A DNA stretch of 64,000 nucleotides from an uncultured Alphaproteobacteria bacterium (GTDB lineage Bacteria > Pseudomonadota > Alphaproteobacteria > RF32 > CAG-239), in contig CALXWA010000007.1 in the NCBI GenBank assembly GCA_944392275.1, positions 1-64,000 of the forward strand. Direction: 5' to 3'. The notes under the pieces are model-generated. The model did not search any database and was not told where the DNA came from. It worked only from the letters and a program-made list of their open reading frames with translations. The translations under genes were made by a program, and so were the position numbers. Below are positions 48,831 through 57,338 of this stretch, in pieces (positions within the stretch are counted from its first letter, which is position 1; every line of letters starts with the position of its first letter).

Positions 48831-48918
48831 GTTAAAAATTACATTTTGTGTATTTTTTTATTCTATTTGCTTTTTTAGGAATAAATTTTATACTCCTTAC
48901 AACTTTAGGAGAGTGAAA

Positions 48919-49377
48919 ATGCCTTCTGTTATTTTAAAAACCCCCTTGGCCCCGCTTTTGATAGTCGAACAAGAACAAAAAATCTGCCAAATTTCTTTTA
49001 CAGATAAAGAAACTTCTTTTGTACAAGAACCAACACCTCTTTTACAAACGGCTTGTTGTCAGTTGGAAGAATATTTTTTAGGTCTTAGGAAAAATTTCAA
49101 TCTGCCTTTATGTTTATCCGGAACCCCTTTTCAGCAACAAGTTTGGAAAATATTACAGACCATTCCTTATGGTCAGACAATCTGTTATCAAGATATAGCC
49201 ACCTTCATCGGTAAACCCAAGGCTTGTCGAGCGGTGGGAATGGCTAACCATAAAAATCCGCTTGCCATTGTTGTTCCTTGCCATCGTGTTGTTGGAAAAA
49301 ATGGCTCCCTTGTCGGTTATGCCGGAGGCTTAATCTTGAAAAGACAACTTTTAGAACTGGAACAAAAATTTCTCTAA
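48919..49377 (+). CDS. ogt: Methylated-DNA--protein-cysteine methyltransferase
   Basis: 152 residues. The enzyme removes alkyl groups from O6-alkylguanine in DNA by irreversible transfer to its own Cys. The active site VVPCHRVVG gives Cys121. The helix-turn-helix (TICYQDIATFIGKPKACRAVGMANHKN) with the Arg finger region is intact. It is a stand-alone Ogt/AGT without an Ada domain. The ATG at 48919 was chosen since AGGAGA lies 7 nt before it; a GTG at 48913 would be too close. Confidence 0.94.
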   Translation: MPSVILKTPLAPLLIVEQEQKICQISFTDKETSFVQEPTPLLQTACCQLEEYFLGLRKNFNLPLCLSGTPFQQQVWKILQTIPYGQTICYQDIATFIGKPKACRAVGMANHKNPLAIVVPCHRVVGKNGSLVGYAGGLILKRQLLELEQKFL

Positions 49378-49423
49378 AAAAAACTCCCGACCGGATTCAT
49401 CAATCAAGCGGGGAGTTTTTTTT
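49376..49423. terminator. Bidirectional terminator (ogt / aminotransferase)
   Basis: Stem AAAAAACTCCC / GGGAGTTTTTT with an extended loop, between two convergent genes and with T-runs both ways. Confidence 0.8.
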
Positions 49424-49448
49424 ATTTTATATCTTCTCTATTTTATGT

Positions 49449-50606
49449 TTATGCTGCTTTATTTGTTTTTTTAGCGGCAAATTCATTCATACAATTAATG
49501 ATGTAATCTAAATCTTCATCATCAAGATACGGAGTCATTGGAATTGACAAGACCGTCTTTGAGAGTTTTTCACAAACCGGCATCGGACGAGTGTTCCATT
49601 TTGCATAAGCAGTTTGTGTATTTACCGGACGCGGATAATATGCTCCGCAAGGAATTCCGTTTTCTTTCAAATAAGCCATCAACTCATCTCTGTCTTCACA
49701 ATGAATGGTGTAAAGAGCATAGGCTGATTGGCAGTTATCCAAAATCTTTTGTTTTCCGAAATAATTGCTCAATTCGTTATCATAACGTTTTGCTACTCTA
49801 TAACGATCTTTTAATTCTTGATCAAAAATCGTGAGTTTCAAAAGCAACACAGCTCCTTGGAAAGAGTTCATTCTTCCGGTCATGCCTAAACGAACATTAT
49901 CATAATGATCTTCCGGGCTCATTCCGTGAACACGACAAGATTTAACCAATTCATTTTCTTCATTGCTATTGCTGAAAACAGCACCGCCGTCACCATAGCA
50001 ACCTAACGGCTTGGTCGGGTAGAAAGAGGTTGCACTCATATCGGCAATGCTTCCGGCTCTTTTACCTTTGTAAACAGAACCAAATGATTGACAAGAATCG
50101 GATAATACTTTCATGCCGTTTGCATGAGCAATCTTCATGATTTCATCATAATCACACGGAGAACCAAAAATATCAACCGGAATGACGGCTTTTAAGTTTA
50201 ATTTACCTTCTTTTTTAACTTCATCAATGGCTCGTTGCAAATCTTTCGGGTCCATGGTATAGGTGTTTGGATCCGAATCTACAAAAATCGGAGTTGCTCC
50301 CAACAAAACCGGAGCTTCGGCCGAAGCTACAAATGTGAACGATGATACGAAAACGGCATCGCCTTCCTTAACACCCCATGCCATAAGAGCAAGGGTTAAA
50401 GCATCGGTTCCGGAACCGCAGGTCGAACAATATTTTACACCGGCATAAGAAGCTAATTTTTCATCCAATTCACGAGTTTCCGGCCCTTGACAATAAGCCC
50501 CGTGATTCAAAATTGTTTCAAAAGATTTTAAAAATTTATCTTGTCCGATAACACTTTGTGCTGTTTTGCAATCAAACAAGTTAAGAGGTTTTGCTGGTTT
50601 ACTCAT
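49449..50606 (-). CDS. DegT/DnrJ/EryC1/StrS sugar aminotransferase
   Basis: 385 residues, a PLP-dependent fold type I enzyme that transaminates a keto-sugar nucleotide. The PLP Lys is in SFYPTKPLGCYGDGGA, and the phosphate-binding region is CGSGTDALTLALMAWG. SFYPTKPLG is shared with WbpE-type enzymes that make UDP-2,3-diacetamido sugars, but WecE- or PglE-like roles are also possible. No other nucleotide-sugar gene is beside it. The product probably ends in lipopolysaccharide, capsule or a glycosylated flagellin. Confidence 0.9.
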   Translation of the reverse strand: MSKPAKPLNLFDCKTAQSVIGQDKFLKSFETILNHGAYCQGPETRELDEKLASYAGVKYCSTCGSGTDALTLALMAWGVKEGDAVFVSSFTFVASAEAPVLLGATPIFVDSDPNTYTMDPKDLQRAIDEVKKEGKLNLKAVIPVDIFGSPCDYDEIMKIAHANGMKVLSDSCQSFGSVYKGKRAGSIADMSATSFYPTKPLGCYGDGGAVFSNSNEENELVKSCRVHGMSPEDHYDNVRLGMTGRMNSFQGAVLLLKLTIFDQELKDRYRVAKRYDNELSNYFGKQKILDNCQSAYALYTIHCEDRDELMAYLKENGIPCGAYYPRPVNTQTAYAKWNTRPMPVCEKLSKTVLSIPMTPYLDDEDLDYIINCMNEFAAKKTNKAA

Positions 50607-50736
50607 CTTTTTCAGTCCTTATTACTAGTTTTTTACTGCTTGGGATATTACTGGAAAAGATTATCCTTGGCAAAACACAAATCGTTTCTTGTTTGTAACA
50701 AATCGGAAACTTTTTTCTTTCTCTTTGTTAAACTTA

Positions 50737-50764
50737 TTGATTTCATAATAATTGATGATATATT
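50737..50764 (+). promoter_or_regulatory. Candidate sigma-70 promoter of mlaA-mlaC
   Basis: TTGATT, 16 nt, TATATT, 36 nt upstream of the mlaA GTG, in the divergent gap. Confidence 0.45.
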
Positions 50765-50800
50765 CATAAAAAAACATGTATCTTAGGAAAGGATTTTGTC

Positions 50801-51610
50801 GTGTCCATTCACAAATTCACAAAACTATCAATGATTGTTTTGAGCACGGTAGTGATTGCTTCTTGTGCCTCAACCTCTCATACTGCCGAGGATCATTCAG
50901 CAGAAAATGTTGATCGTTTTGAAACGTATAATCGGGCAATGTTTAAGTTTAATTATGAGGTGGATAAATATGTTATTCGACCCGTTGCGGAAGGCTATCG
51001 TGCAATTACAAACCAATTTATCCGCAACCGTGTTAACTCGGCATTAGACAACCTAAAAGAACCGGTTTGGGCAGGAAACTATGTTTTGCAGGCAGAACCT
51101 GAAAAAGGTGCTAAAAGTCTTGCTCGTTTTGCTATCAACTCAACACTTGGTTTAGCCGGCACTTTTGATGTTGCACAAGGTTGGGGACTGGAAAAAGAAA
51201 AAACCAGTTTTAATGAAACTTTTGCAAAATGGTGTATTCCTTCCGGACCGTATATTGTTTTGCCGATTGTTGGTCCCAGCACACCACGTGCGGCAACAAG
51301 TTTAGCCTTAGGCTTTGTCTTTGATCCGGTTTATTGGGCGACAATTAATGATGCGAACATCCATGACAAGGTTGCTTGGGGGTATGCGGCTTTGGACGGT
51401 ATTGCCACTCGTGAATCGGCTCTGGAGCTTTTGGATGATTTGGAACGTAATTCCGTTGATTTTTATACAACAATGCGTTCGGCTTATATGCAAAATCAAA
51501 GTAAATTAAAATGCTTCTGTGATGATAACAGTCAAACCAACACCTATGATTTTGACTTTGGAATTGAAGAAGAAGATGAAGCTTTTGATATGATGGAAGA
51601 TGAACAATAA
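50801..51610 (+). CDS. mlaA: Outer-membrane lipid-asymmetry lipoprotein MlaA (VacJ)
   Basis: 269 residues. The signal peptide ends in lipobox IASC (Cys about residue 22). The core has the MlaA blocks FETYNRAMFKFNYEVDKYVIRPVAEGYR, ARFAINSTLGLAGTFDVAQGWGL and GPYIVLPIVGPSTPRAATSL. The protein removes mislocalised phospholipid from the outer leaflet of the outer membrane. The C-terminal tail is strongly acidic. The GTG start at 50801 has AAGGA 7 nt before it. mlaC follows after 34 nt; the MlaFEDB transporter genes are elsewhere. Confidence 0.94.
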   Translation: MSIHKFTKLSMIVLSTVVIASCASTSHTAEDHSAENVDRFETYNRAMFKFNYEVDKYVIRPVAEGYRAITNQFIRNRVNSALDNLKEPVWAGNYVLQAEPEKGAKSLARFAINSTLGLAGTFDVAQGWGLEKEKTSFNETFAKWCIPSGPYIVLPIVGPSTPRAATSLALGFVFDPVYWATINDANIHDKVAWGYAALDGIATRESALELLDDLERNSVDFYTTMRSAYMQNQSKLKCFCDDNSQTNTYDFDFGIEEEDEAFDMMEDEQ

Positions 51611-51644
51611 TTTTTTTAGTGACGACCAATAAGGAGAACTTTTT

Positions 51645-52241
51645 ATGAAAAAGAATTTTTTTGCTGTGCTAACGGCTTCCTTGATGTTTTTTTCAACTCA
51701 AGCTTTTGCTGAAGTGGACGGAAAAAAGGCCTTGGAGTTTGTTAAAAATGTTACTACTCAGGGGATTGAGCAAATTATTAATGCCAATGTTCCGCAAGCT
51801 GAAAAAGACAAGCGTTTCGCTAAATTGTTTAATGAAGCTTTGGATCTAGACTTTATCGGGCAATTTGTTTTGGGCCGCAACTGGAGAACAGCAACCCCAC
51901 AACAAAGAAAAGATTTTATTGCCGTGTATCGTGAATTAAATATCTCTACTTGGTCAAAACGTTTTGATGAATTTAAGGGTAAAGATTTTATTTTTAACGG
52001 GACTTCCCCTTCTAATTCTAAAGGGCAAATTTTTGTAAATTCTACCGTTCCGATGGATCAGGGTGAGCCGGCCAAAGTGGTATGGCGTGTGCGGGAAAAG
52101 AATGGGCAATTTAAAATTGTTGACATTATTATTGAGAATGTCAGCCTTGCCATTACGGCACGAAATGAATATACCGCCTTTATCAAAAACAATCCCGGCG
52201 GAGTTGATGCTTTGATTGCAAATTTGAAGAGCAAAATTTAA
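51645..52241 (+). CDS. mlaC: Periplasmic phospholipid shuttle MlaC
   Basis: 198 residues. A signal peptide (MKKNFFAVLTASLMFFSTQAFA) precedes the MlaC/Ttg2D domain with FAKLFNEALDLDFIGQFVLGRNWRTATPQQRKDFIAVYREL and VWRVREKNGQFKIVDIIIENVSLAITARNEY. It carries phospholipid between MlaA and the inner-membrane Mla complex. AAGGAG precedes the ATG. Adjacency of mlaA and mlaC without mlaFEDB is a common alphaproteobacterial layout. Confidence 0.93.
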   Translation: MKKNFFAVLTASLMFFSTQAFAEVDGKKALEFVKNVTTQGIEQIINANVPQAEKDKRFAKLFNEALDLDFIGQFVLGRNWRTATPQQRKDFIAVYRELNISTWSKRFDEFKGKDFIFNGTSPSNSKGQIFVNSTVPMDQGEPAKVVWRVREKNGQFKIVDIIIENVSLAITARNEYTAFIKNNPGGVDALIANLKSKI

Positions 52242-52247
52242 TTTTTT

Positions 52248-52276
52248 ATCCCCTCCAAACGGAGGGGATTTTTTTG
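52248..52276 (+). terminator. Rho-independent terminator of mlaA-mlaC
   Basis: Stem ATCCCCTCC / GGAGGGGAT, 4-nt loop, T-run; 7 nt after the mlaC stop. Confidence 0.88.
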
Positions 52277-52409
52277 CCCTGTTTTATACAATTGTCCTGA
52301 TTTTGTTAGAAAATTATTTTATCTTTCAAACTTTTAAGTTTTTTTTAATTCTTTTTTCCTATAGTGTAAGTGATTTTAATCAATTTTGCACTTATTTGGA
52401 GACGTCATT

Positions 52410-52652
52410 ATGAAAAATTTATTCAGTGAAAATGCTATTCGTGAAGCAGCTTATTATATTTGGAAAAACAATGGTTGTCCGGCTAACACCAGCCTCCAAG
52501 ATTGGAACGCTGCCATTAATCAATTGAATGCTTTGGCTAACCTTACAAACAAAGCTGGTAAATTGACCGCTTGCAAAGCAACCGCTTCTGTTAAAAAAAG
52601 CTCTGCTTCTAAGAAAACCACTGCAAAAAAGTCAGCTAAAAAATCTAAATAG
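52410..52652 (+). CDS. Second DUF2934 protein with Lys/Ala-rich tail
   Basis: 80 residues. Residues 8-40 match DUF2934 (AIREAAYYIWKNNGCPANTSLQDWNAAINQL), sharing the IREAAYY-x-W and GCP elements with the protein at 31125. The tail is basic and disordered (KKSSASKKTTAKKSAKKSK). GGAG lies 10 nt before the ATG, as in the paralogue. It has its own terminator and is flanked by mlaC and flgE. Function unknown; a nucleoid-associated or RNA-binding role is only suggested by the tail. Confidence 0.8.
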   Translation: MKNLFSENAIREAAYYIWKNNGCPANTSLQDWNAAINQLNALANLTNKAGKLTACKATASVKKSSASKKTTAKKSAKKSK

Positions 52653-52674
52653 TTGATTTGTTTTTTTGGAAAAC

Positions 52675-52703
52675 AGCCCCGAAAAATTTCGGGGCTTTTT
52701 TTT
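52675..52703 (+). terminator. Rho-independent terminator of the second DUF2934 gene
   Basis: Stem AGCCCCGAAA / TTTCGGGGCT followed by T8. Confidence 0.88.
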
Positions 52704-52711
52704 GCGATAAT

Positions 52712-52744
52712 AAGAAACCCACCCTTGAAAGGTGGGTTTCTTTT
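52712..52744. terminator. Terminator after flgE
   Basis: Stem AAGAAACCCACC / GGTGGGTTTCTT with a 7-nt loop; downstream of flgE on the minus strand and back to back with the DUF2934 terminator. Confidence 0.8.
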
Positions 52745-52756
52745 GCTTTATAATCT

Positions 52757-53968
52757 CTAGGTTTTCAAATTAACGGCTGTTTGCAACATTTCATCCGTGG
52801 TGGTAAAGGCATTGGCACTGCTTGAATAAGCTCTTTGCACCAAAATCATGGTTGAAAACTCTTCTTCAATATTAACCGTTGAATTTTCCAAAGACCCTGA
52901 GACGATATTTGAATTTTCATTTGAATAAAAACTTTCTCCGGTCTCTGTGTTGGCTTGGAACAACGTCCCTTCATACGGCGTTAGATTTTCCGGAGCCGTA
53001 AAACCAACCAAGGCCAATTTTGCAAAATTATAGGTATCTCCATTGCTATAATAGGCCTTTACAATCCCTTTATCATCAATATAGCTTTTTACAAAACTCC
53101 CGCTCGGAGCCCCATTTTGCCGAATATATGTTTCTGTCGAAACATCTGACAACTGAGTTATTCCCGAAATGTCCATACTGATGGTATTGCTGCCGCCATC
53201 ATCAAAGGCAACATTAACCGTAAAGTTTTTAGGTGAAACGACATTCCCTTCCGAGTCAAACACAACCTCTGTTGCATCGGAAGTAGCCGTTCCTCCTTCA
53301 ACATCAAAAGACATTGCCCAGGTATTTACTTTTCCCTCAACTTTGGTGAAAATCATGTTCATTGTCTCGCCTTCATGATTTTCATTATAAATCGTAATTC
53401 CGATTGAATTTTTATCTACTCCGGTTGCCGGAACATTGGCCACAACGGTTGCCTCCGTTGTCGGAATGGCGGGTATTTTTTCCGGATATTTAATGACAAT
53501 ATCTTCCGGATCCGCTCCAAATTCTTCCGTCCCGTTGATTGATGGAAAACCTTGAACATATAACCCATTTTGATTCACTAAGTATGTGGTGCCGTTTTGT
53601 GTCAATGTGCTAAAATTTCCGGCACGACTGTAATAGTCATCCCCATAAGAATCTTTGAGCAAGAAAAATGAATTTTCATTCCCATTAATGGCTACATCAT
53701 AATTATTTCCGGTACTGTACACACTCCCTTGGTCCAAAACATTGGTACGATCATAAAACCCTACCCCCTCGACATCAACACGCGAAGAAGATAATCCGGA
53801 TCCATTGCTTTTTACAACCGGGTTTGAACCGAGAAGCGTGTAAAACATTGTTTCATTCGTACGATAACCTACCGTACGAATGTTGGCAATGTTGGTACTA
53901 ATTTGGGACATGGCATGCGATTGAGCCAACATTCCCGTTGTGGATGCAATAAAACCTTTTAAGGCCAT
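52757..53968 (-). CDS. flgE: Flagellar hook protein FlgE
   Basis: 403 residues. The N-terminal rod/hook domain (MALKGFIASTTGMLAQSHAM, then ISTNIANIRTVGYR) and C-terminal domain (SGSLENSTVNIEEEFSTMILVQRAYSSSANAFTT) are both present. The middle holds a beta-rich FlgE domain (DYYSRAGNFSTLTQNGTTYLVNQNGLYVQGF). Length and the presence of a FlgE-type middle favour hook over the rod proteins FlgF or FlgG. GGAGATT precedes the ATG. It is a single-gene unit with its own sigma-54 promoter, 49 kb from the other flagellar operon; flgD and fliK are not beside it. Confidence 0.88.
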   Translation of the reverse strand: MALKGFIASTTGMLAQSHAMSQISTNIANIRTVGYRTNETMFYTLLGSNPVVKSNGSGLSSSRVDVEGVGFYDRTNVLDQGSVYSTGNNYDVAINGNENSFFLLKDSYGDDYYSRAGNFSTLTQNGTTYLVNQNGLYVQGFPSINGTEEFGADPEDIVIKYPEKIPAIPTTEATVVANVPATGVDKNSIGITIYNENHEGETMNMIFTKVEGKVNTWAMSFDVEGGTATSDATEVVFDSEGNVVSPKNFTVNVAFDDGGSNTISMDISGITQLSDVSTETYIRQNGAPSGSFVKSYIDDKGIVKAYYSNGDTYNFAKLALVGFTAPENLTPYEGTLFQANTETGESFYSNENSNIVSGSLENSTVNIEEEFSTMILVQRAYSSSANAFTTTDEMLQTAVNLKT

Positions 53969-54003
53969 TGTTAATCTCCTTAAAAATATTCCTAAGTTTT
54001 ATC

Positions 54004-54021
54004 ATGCAAAAAATGTGCCAA
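54004..54021 (-). promoter_or_regulatory. Sigma-54 (-24/-12) promoter of flgE
   Basis: On the minus strand TTGGCAC-N5-TTGCAT with GG-N10-GC spacing, about 36 nt before the flgE ATG. It differs from the flgI promoter at only two spacer bases. Confidence 0.85.
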
Positions 54022-54033
54022 ATCTTTTACATT

Positions 54034-54066
54034 ACAAAAAAACGCCTCTTATCCAAAAGAGGCGTT
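54034..54066 (-). terminator. Terminator of the M23-bactofilin operon
   Basis: Stem AACGCCTCTT / AAGAGGCGTT followed on the minus strand by T7; 18 nt after the bactofilin stop. Confidence 0.85.
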
Positions 54067-54083
54067 AAAAAAATCAAGAAACC

Positions 54084-54527
54084 TTATTTTCGGGATTTGC
54101 TATTGTCCGTAAGCATTAAGTTTTCTTTACCTTGCTCTGCCGGAATGGGAGCTCCTTTACGTACACAATGGCCGTCAATATAGGCTCCCGGTTCAATCGC
54201 AATGGTAACATGGGCTGCATCCCCAATCAGCTTTGCCGTTTTGGCAATAAACAAATTTTCAGCCGTGGCTTTTCCTTCTAAGCAACCATATAAATTTATT
54301 GTTTTTGCGGTTACAGAGCCATGAACAATCCCTTTAACACCAATAACCAACTCTTCACAACTAATGTCCCCTTCTATCTGTCCGTCGATATGGACAGTAC
54401 CATTGCTGATGATGTCTCCTTTTAATTGCGTATTTTCACTGATGATACTAGGGACGGAAACCGCCTGTGAATTTTGGTTCATTTTCCGAGCCAATTTCAG
54501 ATAAATAATCTTTTTAATTTTCTTCAT
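54084..54527 (-). CDS. Bactofilin (polymer-forming cytoskeletal protein)
   Basis: 147 residues. The bactofilin beta-helix (IISENTQLKGDIISNGTVHIDGQIEGDISCEELVIGVKG...) spans about residues 28-125, with the regular G-x-I/V rungs of the family and short charged ends. Bactofilins polymerise without nucleotide and localise cell-wall enzymes. AGGTGAGG precedes the ATG at 54527. It is 17 nt downstream of an M23 peptidase gene, the usual pairing by which a bactofilin positions a peptidoglycan hydrolase. Confidence 0.92.
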   Translation of the reverse strand: MKKIKKIIYLKLARKMNQNSQAVSVPSIISENTQLKGDIISNGTVHIDGQIEGDISCEELVIGVKGIVHGSVTAKTINLYGCLEGKATAENLFIAKTAKLIGDAAHVTIAIEPGAYIDGHCVRKGAPIPAEQGKENLMLTDNSKSRK

Positions 54528-54543
54528 TTTCCCTCACCTTTAT

Positions 54544-55788
54544 TTAAGATATCTTTGCCTGCATAAATGGCAACGGATCTACGTTTTTACCTTGGTATAA
54601 GACCTCATAGTGGAGATGCGGACCTGTTGATCTTCCTGTATTACCAACTTCGCCAAGAGTATCGTTAACTTTAACGTAATCCCCTTTTTTGACATATATT
54701 TTATGCATATGGGCATATTTGGTTTGAAAACCGTTACCATGATCAACAACAACTAAGTTGCCATAGCCTTTATTACTATAATCAACACGAATAACTCGTC
54801 CTTTGGCTTTAACTTGAATCTTGTTACCGGTACGGCTGGCCAAATCAATCCCTTTATGGGATGCTTTTTTCTTATTAAACGGATCACTGCGGTGACCAAA
54901 TTGCGAGGTTACCCAATAGCTCCAAACCGGTTTTCCAATCGGAACACTCTTGATAACTTCTCGATAATACTGTAAATCGTCAACCTTATTGTAAATACTT
55001 GAAATTTTATCATTAATCTTTTTATCTTGTTTGCCTTGAATTTGAGATGTCGAAACCGGAATAAACGGACCGCCGCTTGAGGTTTTCTTTTTGCTGTTGG
55101 CCAATGGATTAAAATACATGCCTTTGTTTTTTAACGGCTTATTGATGTTGATAAAAACATTTTTAATTTTTTGGATTTCTCGAGAAGCAATACTTTCTAC
55201 TTTGCTGAACACTTCAAGCTCTGCGGCTTTAATCTCTTTAAGATTTTCTTCCAACTCTTTTAATTGTTTGCGTAACTCATCCCGTTCTGAGACGGCAATG
55301 TCTCGTTGTAATAAGGCTTCATTTAATTGAGCCTTTTCATTGAGCTTTTGATCATCAAGCCATTCTTTTTTTGCTGTAATTTCTTTGATTTTATCCTCAA
55401 CGACCATGGCTTGACGCTTGTAAACATCAACTTCTTTTCCGCCGCTTTTGCCCTTTTTGGATAAAGATTCGAAAACATCATTAATATTTTTGTTAATGGC
55501 AACAAAATCACTCATCAAATCGGCATAGGCATCTCTTGTTTCTATTAATTCTTGATCTTTATGAAAGATAATGCGTCCTGATTTATGATAAATATGATAA
55601 GAATAAAAACTCCATGCTCCAATTGCGATAAGGAGTAAGCAAAAAATTACCTGAACTCTTGAGGATATATGAAAAACCATTGCTCTTCGGGCACTTCTCA
55701 GAATAATTTCCTTCTCAGAAAAAAATGTCTTTTTTTCTGAGTATTGCGGAGAATAGGTGCCTTGAGGCAGAATTTTCGTATCTTTCAT
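54544..55788 (-). CDS. M23-family peptidoglycan endopeptidase, membrane-anchored
   Basis: 414 residues. A cytoplasmic N-terminus is followed by one transmembrane segment (VIFCLLLIAIGAWSFYSYHIY), a coiled-coil stalk (about residues 85-200, heavy in Glu/Lys/Leu) and a C-terminal LytM domain. The zinc ligands are intact (HKGIDLA giving H-x3-D, and HLHYEV giving H-x-H), so it should be an active endopeptidase rather than an EnvC/NlpD-type activator. It acts in the periplasm. Upstream partner of the bactofilin in a two-gene operon. Confidence 0.92.
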   Translation of the reverse strand: MKDTKILPQGTYSPQYSEKKTFFSEKEIILRSARRAMVFHISSRVQVIFCLLLIAIGAWSFYSYHIYHKSGRIIFHKDQELIETRDAYADLMSDFVAINKNINDVFESLSKKGKSGGKEVDVYKRQAMVVEDKIKEITAKKEWLDDQKLNEKAQLNEALLQRDIAVSERDELRKQLKELEENLKEIKAAELEVFSKVESIASREIQKIKNVFININKPLKNKGMYFNPLANSKKKTSSGGPFIPVSTSQIQGKQDKKINDKISSIYNKVDDLQYYREVIKSVPIGKPVWSYWVTSQFGHRSDPFNKKKASHKGIDLASRTGNKIQVKAKGRVIRVDYSNKGYGNLVVVDHGNGFQTKYAHMHKIYVKKGDYVKVNDTLGEVGNTGRSTGPHLHYEVLYQGKNVDPLPFMQAKIS

Positions 55789-55969
55789 GCTTTATCCAAC
55801 GTTGTTTCACCCCATTGTCGTTTCGACAACGGGTTATGTATAGCAAAATTTTTCTTTAAAATACAGCATTTTTTACAAAGTTATCCCAATAGCCGAGTAA
55901 ACCCTTTATTTTTAGGGGCTTTCGTCTTATAATTTTTTTGTTTTTTTAGAATCAAAATGGAATCTGTTT

Positions 55970-56431
55970 ATGATGAAAGTTGCCCTTGCAAAAATTATCA
56001 GTACTTGGTTTTATACTGGATTGGCACCGAAAGCTCCCGGAACATTTGGATCTTTGATGACGTTACCGTTTATTTTTTTATGCAGTGCCTACGGCGGAAC
56101 AACGCTGGTGGCGGTGTTTGCCCTTGTTGTTTCCGTTGTTGGAATCTGGGCAGCGGATTGTTATGCCAAGGCTTGTAATATTAAAGATCCTGGATTTATT
56201 GTCATTGATGAAACCGCCGGACAAACTATTACTCTGCTGTTTGCAGGAACAAATCTTTGGCTTTACTTAATTGGCTTTTTATTATTCCGATTCTTTGATA
56301 TTTTGAAACCTTGGCCGGTTTCTTGGGCGGACACAAAAGTGAAAGGCGGCTTGGGAATTATGTTGGACGATATTTTTGCCGGTTGTATTGCTTGTGTTTT
56401 TTTGTATAGTATTCGCTATTATTATTTTTAA
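55970..56431 (+). CDS. pgpA: Phosphatidylglycerophosphatase A
   Basis: 153 residues with about four hydrophobic helices. TGLAPKAPGTFGSLMTLP at the N-terminus, GFIVIDETAGQ in the middle and FRFFDILKPWPVSWADTKVKGGLGIMLDDIFAG are the PgpA motifs with the Asp/Glu metal ligands. It dephosphorylates phosphatidylglycerol phosphate to phosphatidylglycerol in the inner membrane. A second ATG one codon later is an alternative start. The 3' end overlaps that of the convergent ftsB by 4 nt. thiL, a common neighbour, is absent. Confidence 0.94.
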   Translation: MMKVALAKIISTWFYTGLAPKAPGTFGSLMTLPFIFLCSAYGGTTLVAVFALVVSVVGIWAADCYAKACNIKDPGFIVIDETAGQTITLLFAGTNLWLYLIGFLLFRFFDILKPWPVSWADTKVKGGLGIMLDDIFAGCIACVFLYSIRYYYF

Positions 56432-56748
56432 TTGATATCTTCGTCCAAGACAATAAATTCATCATTCCCGGCTAAGTTTAGGACAATACGTGCTCTCTCT
56501 TCCAATAAGTCTAAATCAAGACTATCATTTGAGAGGCGTTTTACCTTTTCCTCTAGTTTAACCTTTTGGAGATTGTACTCCATGGCAATTTTTTGACTGT
56601 CGGCAATCTTTTGGCGTAAATAAATGTATTTCAGAACACCGCGATCTCCTTTTATCCCGTAAAAAATAAAATAGGCAAAGAAAAACAGGCAAAAAAGCCA
56701 AGGCCCCATACTCTTTAGGCGGTATTTTATTTCTGAAAAAAATTCCAT
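56428..56748 (-). CDS. ftsB: Septum formation initiator FtsB/DivIC family
   Basis: 106 residues: a short cytoplasmic part, one transmembrane helix (GPWLFCLFFFAYFIFYGI), then a periplasmic coiled coil (LRQKIADSQKIAMEYNLQKVKLEEKVKRL) and LDLLEERARIVLNLAGNDEFIVL, the conserved FtsB/DivIC ending. It would bridge FtsL and FtsQ in the divisome. No eno or pdhA gene, its frequent neighbours, is beside it. Start codon context is weak. Confidence 0.85.
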   Translation of the reverse strand: MEFFSEIKYRLKSMGPWLFCLFFFAYFIFYGIKGDRGVLKYIYLRQKIADSQKIAMEYNLQKVKLEEKVKRLSNDSLDLDLLEERARIVLNLAGNDEFIVLDEDIN

Positions 56749-56860
56749 TTCACATCCAAAACTTAATATTATAAAAAGACTCGCTTATCGCATCTTTTGT
56801 TGCCTTATGATGTGCATAGATAAGTTAAAAATTGGTTAGAGTCTCAGCCTTTTTTTCGAC

Positions 56861-57271
56861 TTAATTGCTTAAACAATCATTTCCTCTCCATCGCCATGCA
56901 ATTACCTTATTGTTTTGCAATAAAAATACCGTTTGGCAAAAATATTCTACATCATAACCAAATGTATCCCCGTATGGCGAAAAATCATAATCACTTAAAA
57001 AAGGGGAATAAATTGTATCGTATCCGTTATAGATTTCTCCTTGATTATACAAATAAAATTCAGAAGGAACATAGACATCTTGAGCCTTGGTGTAAGATAA
57101 CACTTCCGTATTATCCGACAGAATCTTAACGGCACTTGGTTTTCCAAATGTTGCAATAACCTTTTCTTTATCCGCTCCAATTAACGCATTCAATTTATTG
57201 TCATATTTTTGTGTTGTTGAACATGCTAAAAGCAAAAACAGTACAATCAACGTAAAACTAATTTTTTTCAT
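56861..57271 (-). CDS. Small lipoprotein, possibly BamE/SmpA-like
   Basis: 136 residues with lipobox LLAC (Cys about residue 17). LNALIGADKEKVIATFGKPSAVKILSDNTEVLSYTKAQ followed by a terminal strand (FLLQNNKVIAWRWRGNDC) resembles the order of elements in BamE/OmlA folds: helix-helix, G-x-P turn, then strands. An aromatic insertion (FYLYNQGEIYNGYDTIYSPFLSDYDF) separates them. The similarity is structural guesswork, and a Bam role is not claimed. GGAGG lies 9 nt before the ATG. Single-gene unit between ftsB and lexA. Confidence 0.7.
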   Translation of the reverse strand: MKKISFTLIVLFLLLACSTTQKYDNKLNALIGADKEKVIATFGKPSAVKILSDNTEVLSYTKAQDVYVPSEFYLYNQGEIYNGYDTIYSPFLSDYDFSPYGDTFGYDVEYFCQTVFLLQNNKVIAWRWRGNDCLSN

Positions 57272-57338
57272 CTTTTCATACCTCCGTTATCCCTGTTTTG
57301 TGTAAAGCAGAGATAATCTTTGGTTTGAAAATTTCAAT

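Noticed and set aside
55812..55840. Hairpin CCATTGTCG-TTT-CGACAACGG upstream of the M23 gene
   Set aside because: No T-run, one mismatch, and no known element; too little to call a regulatory site.
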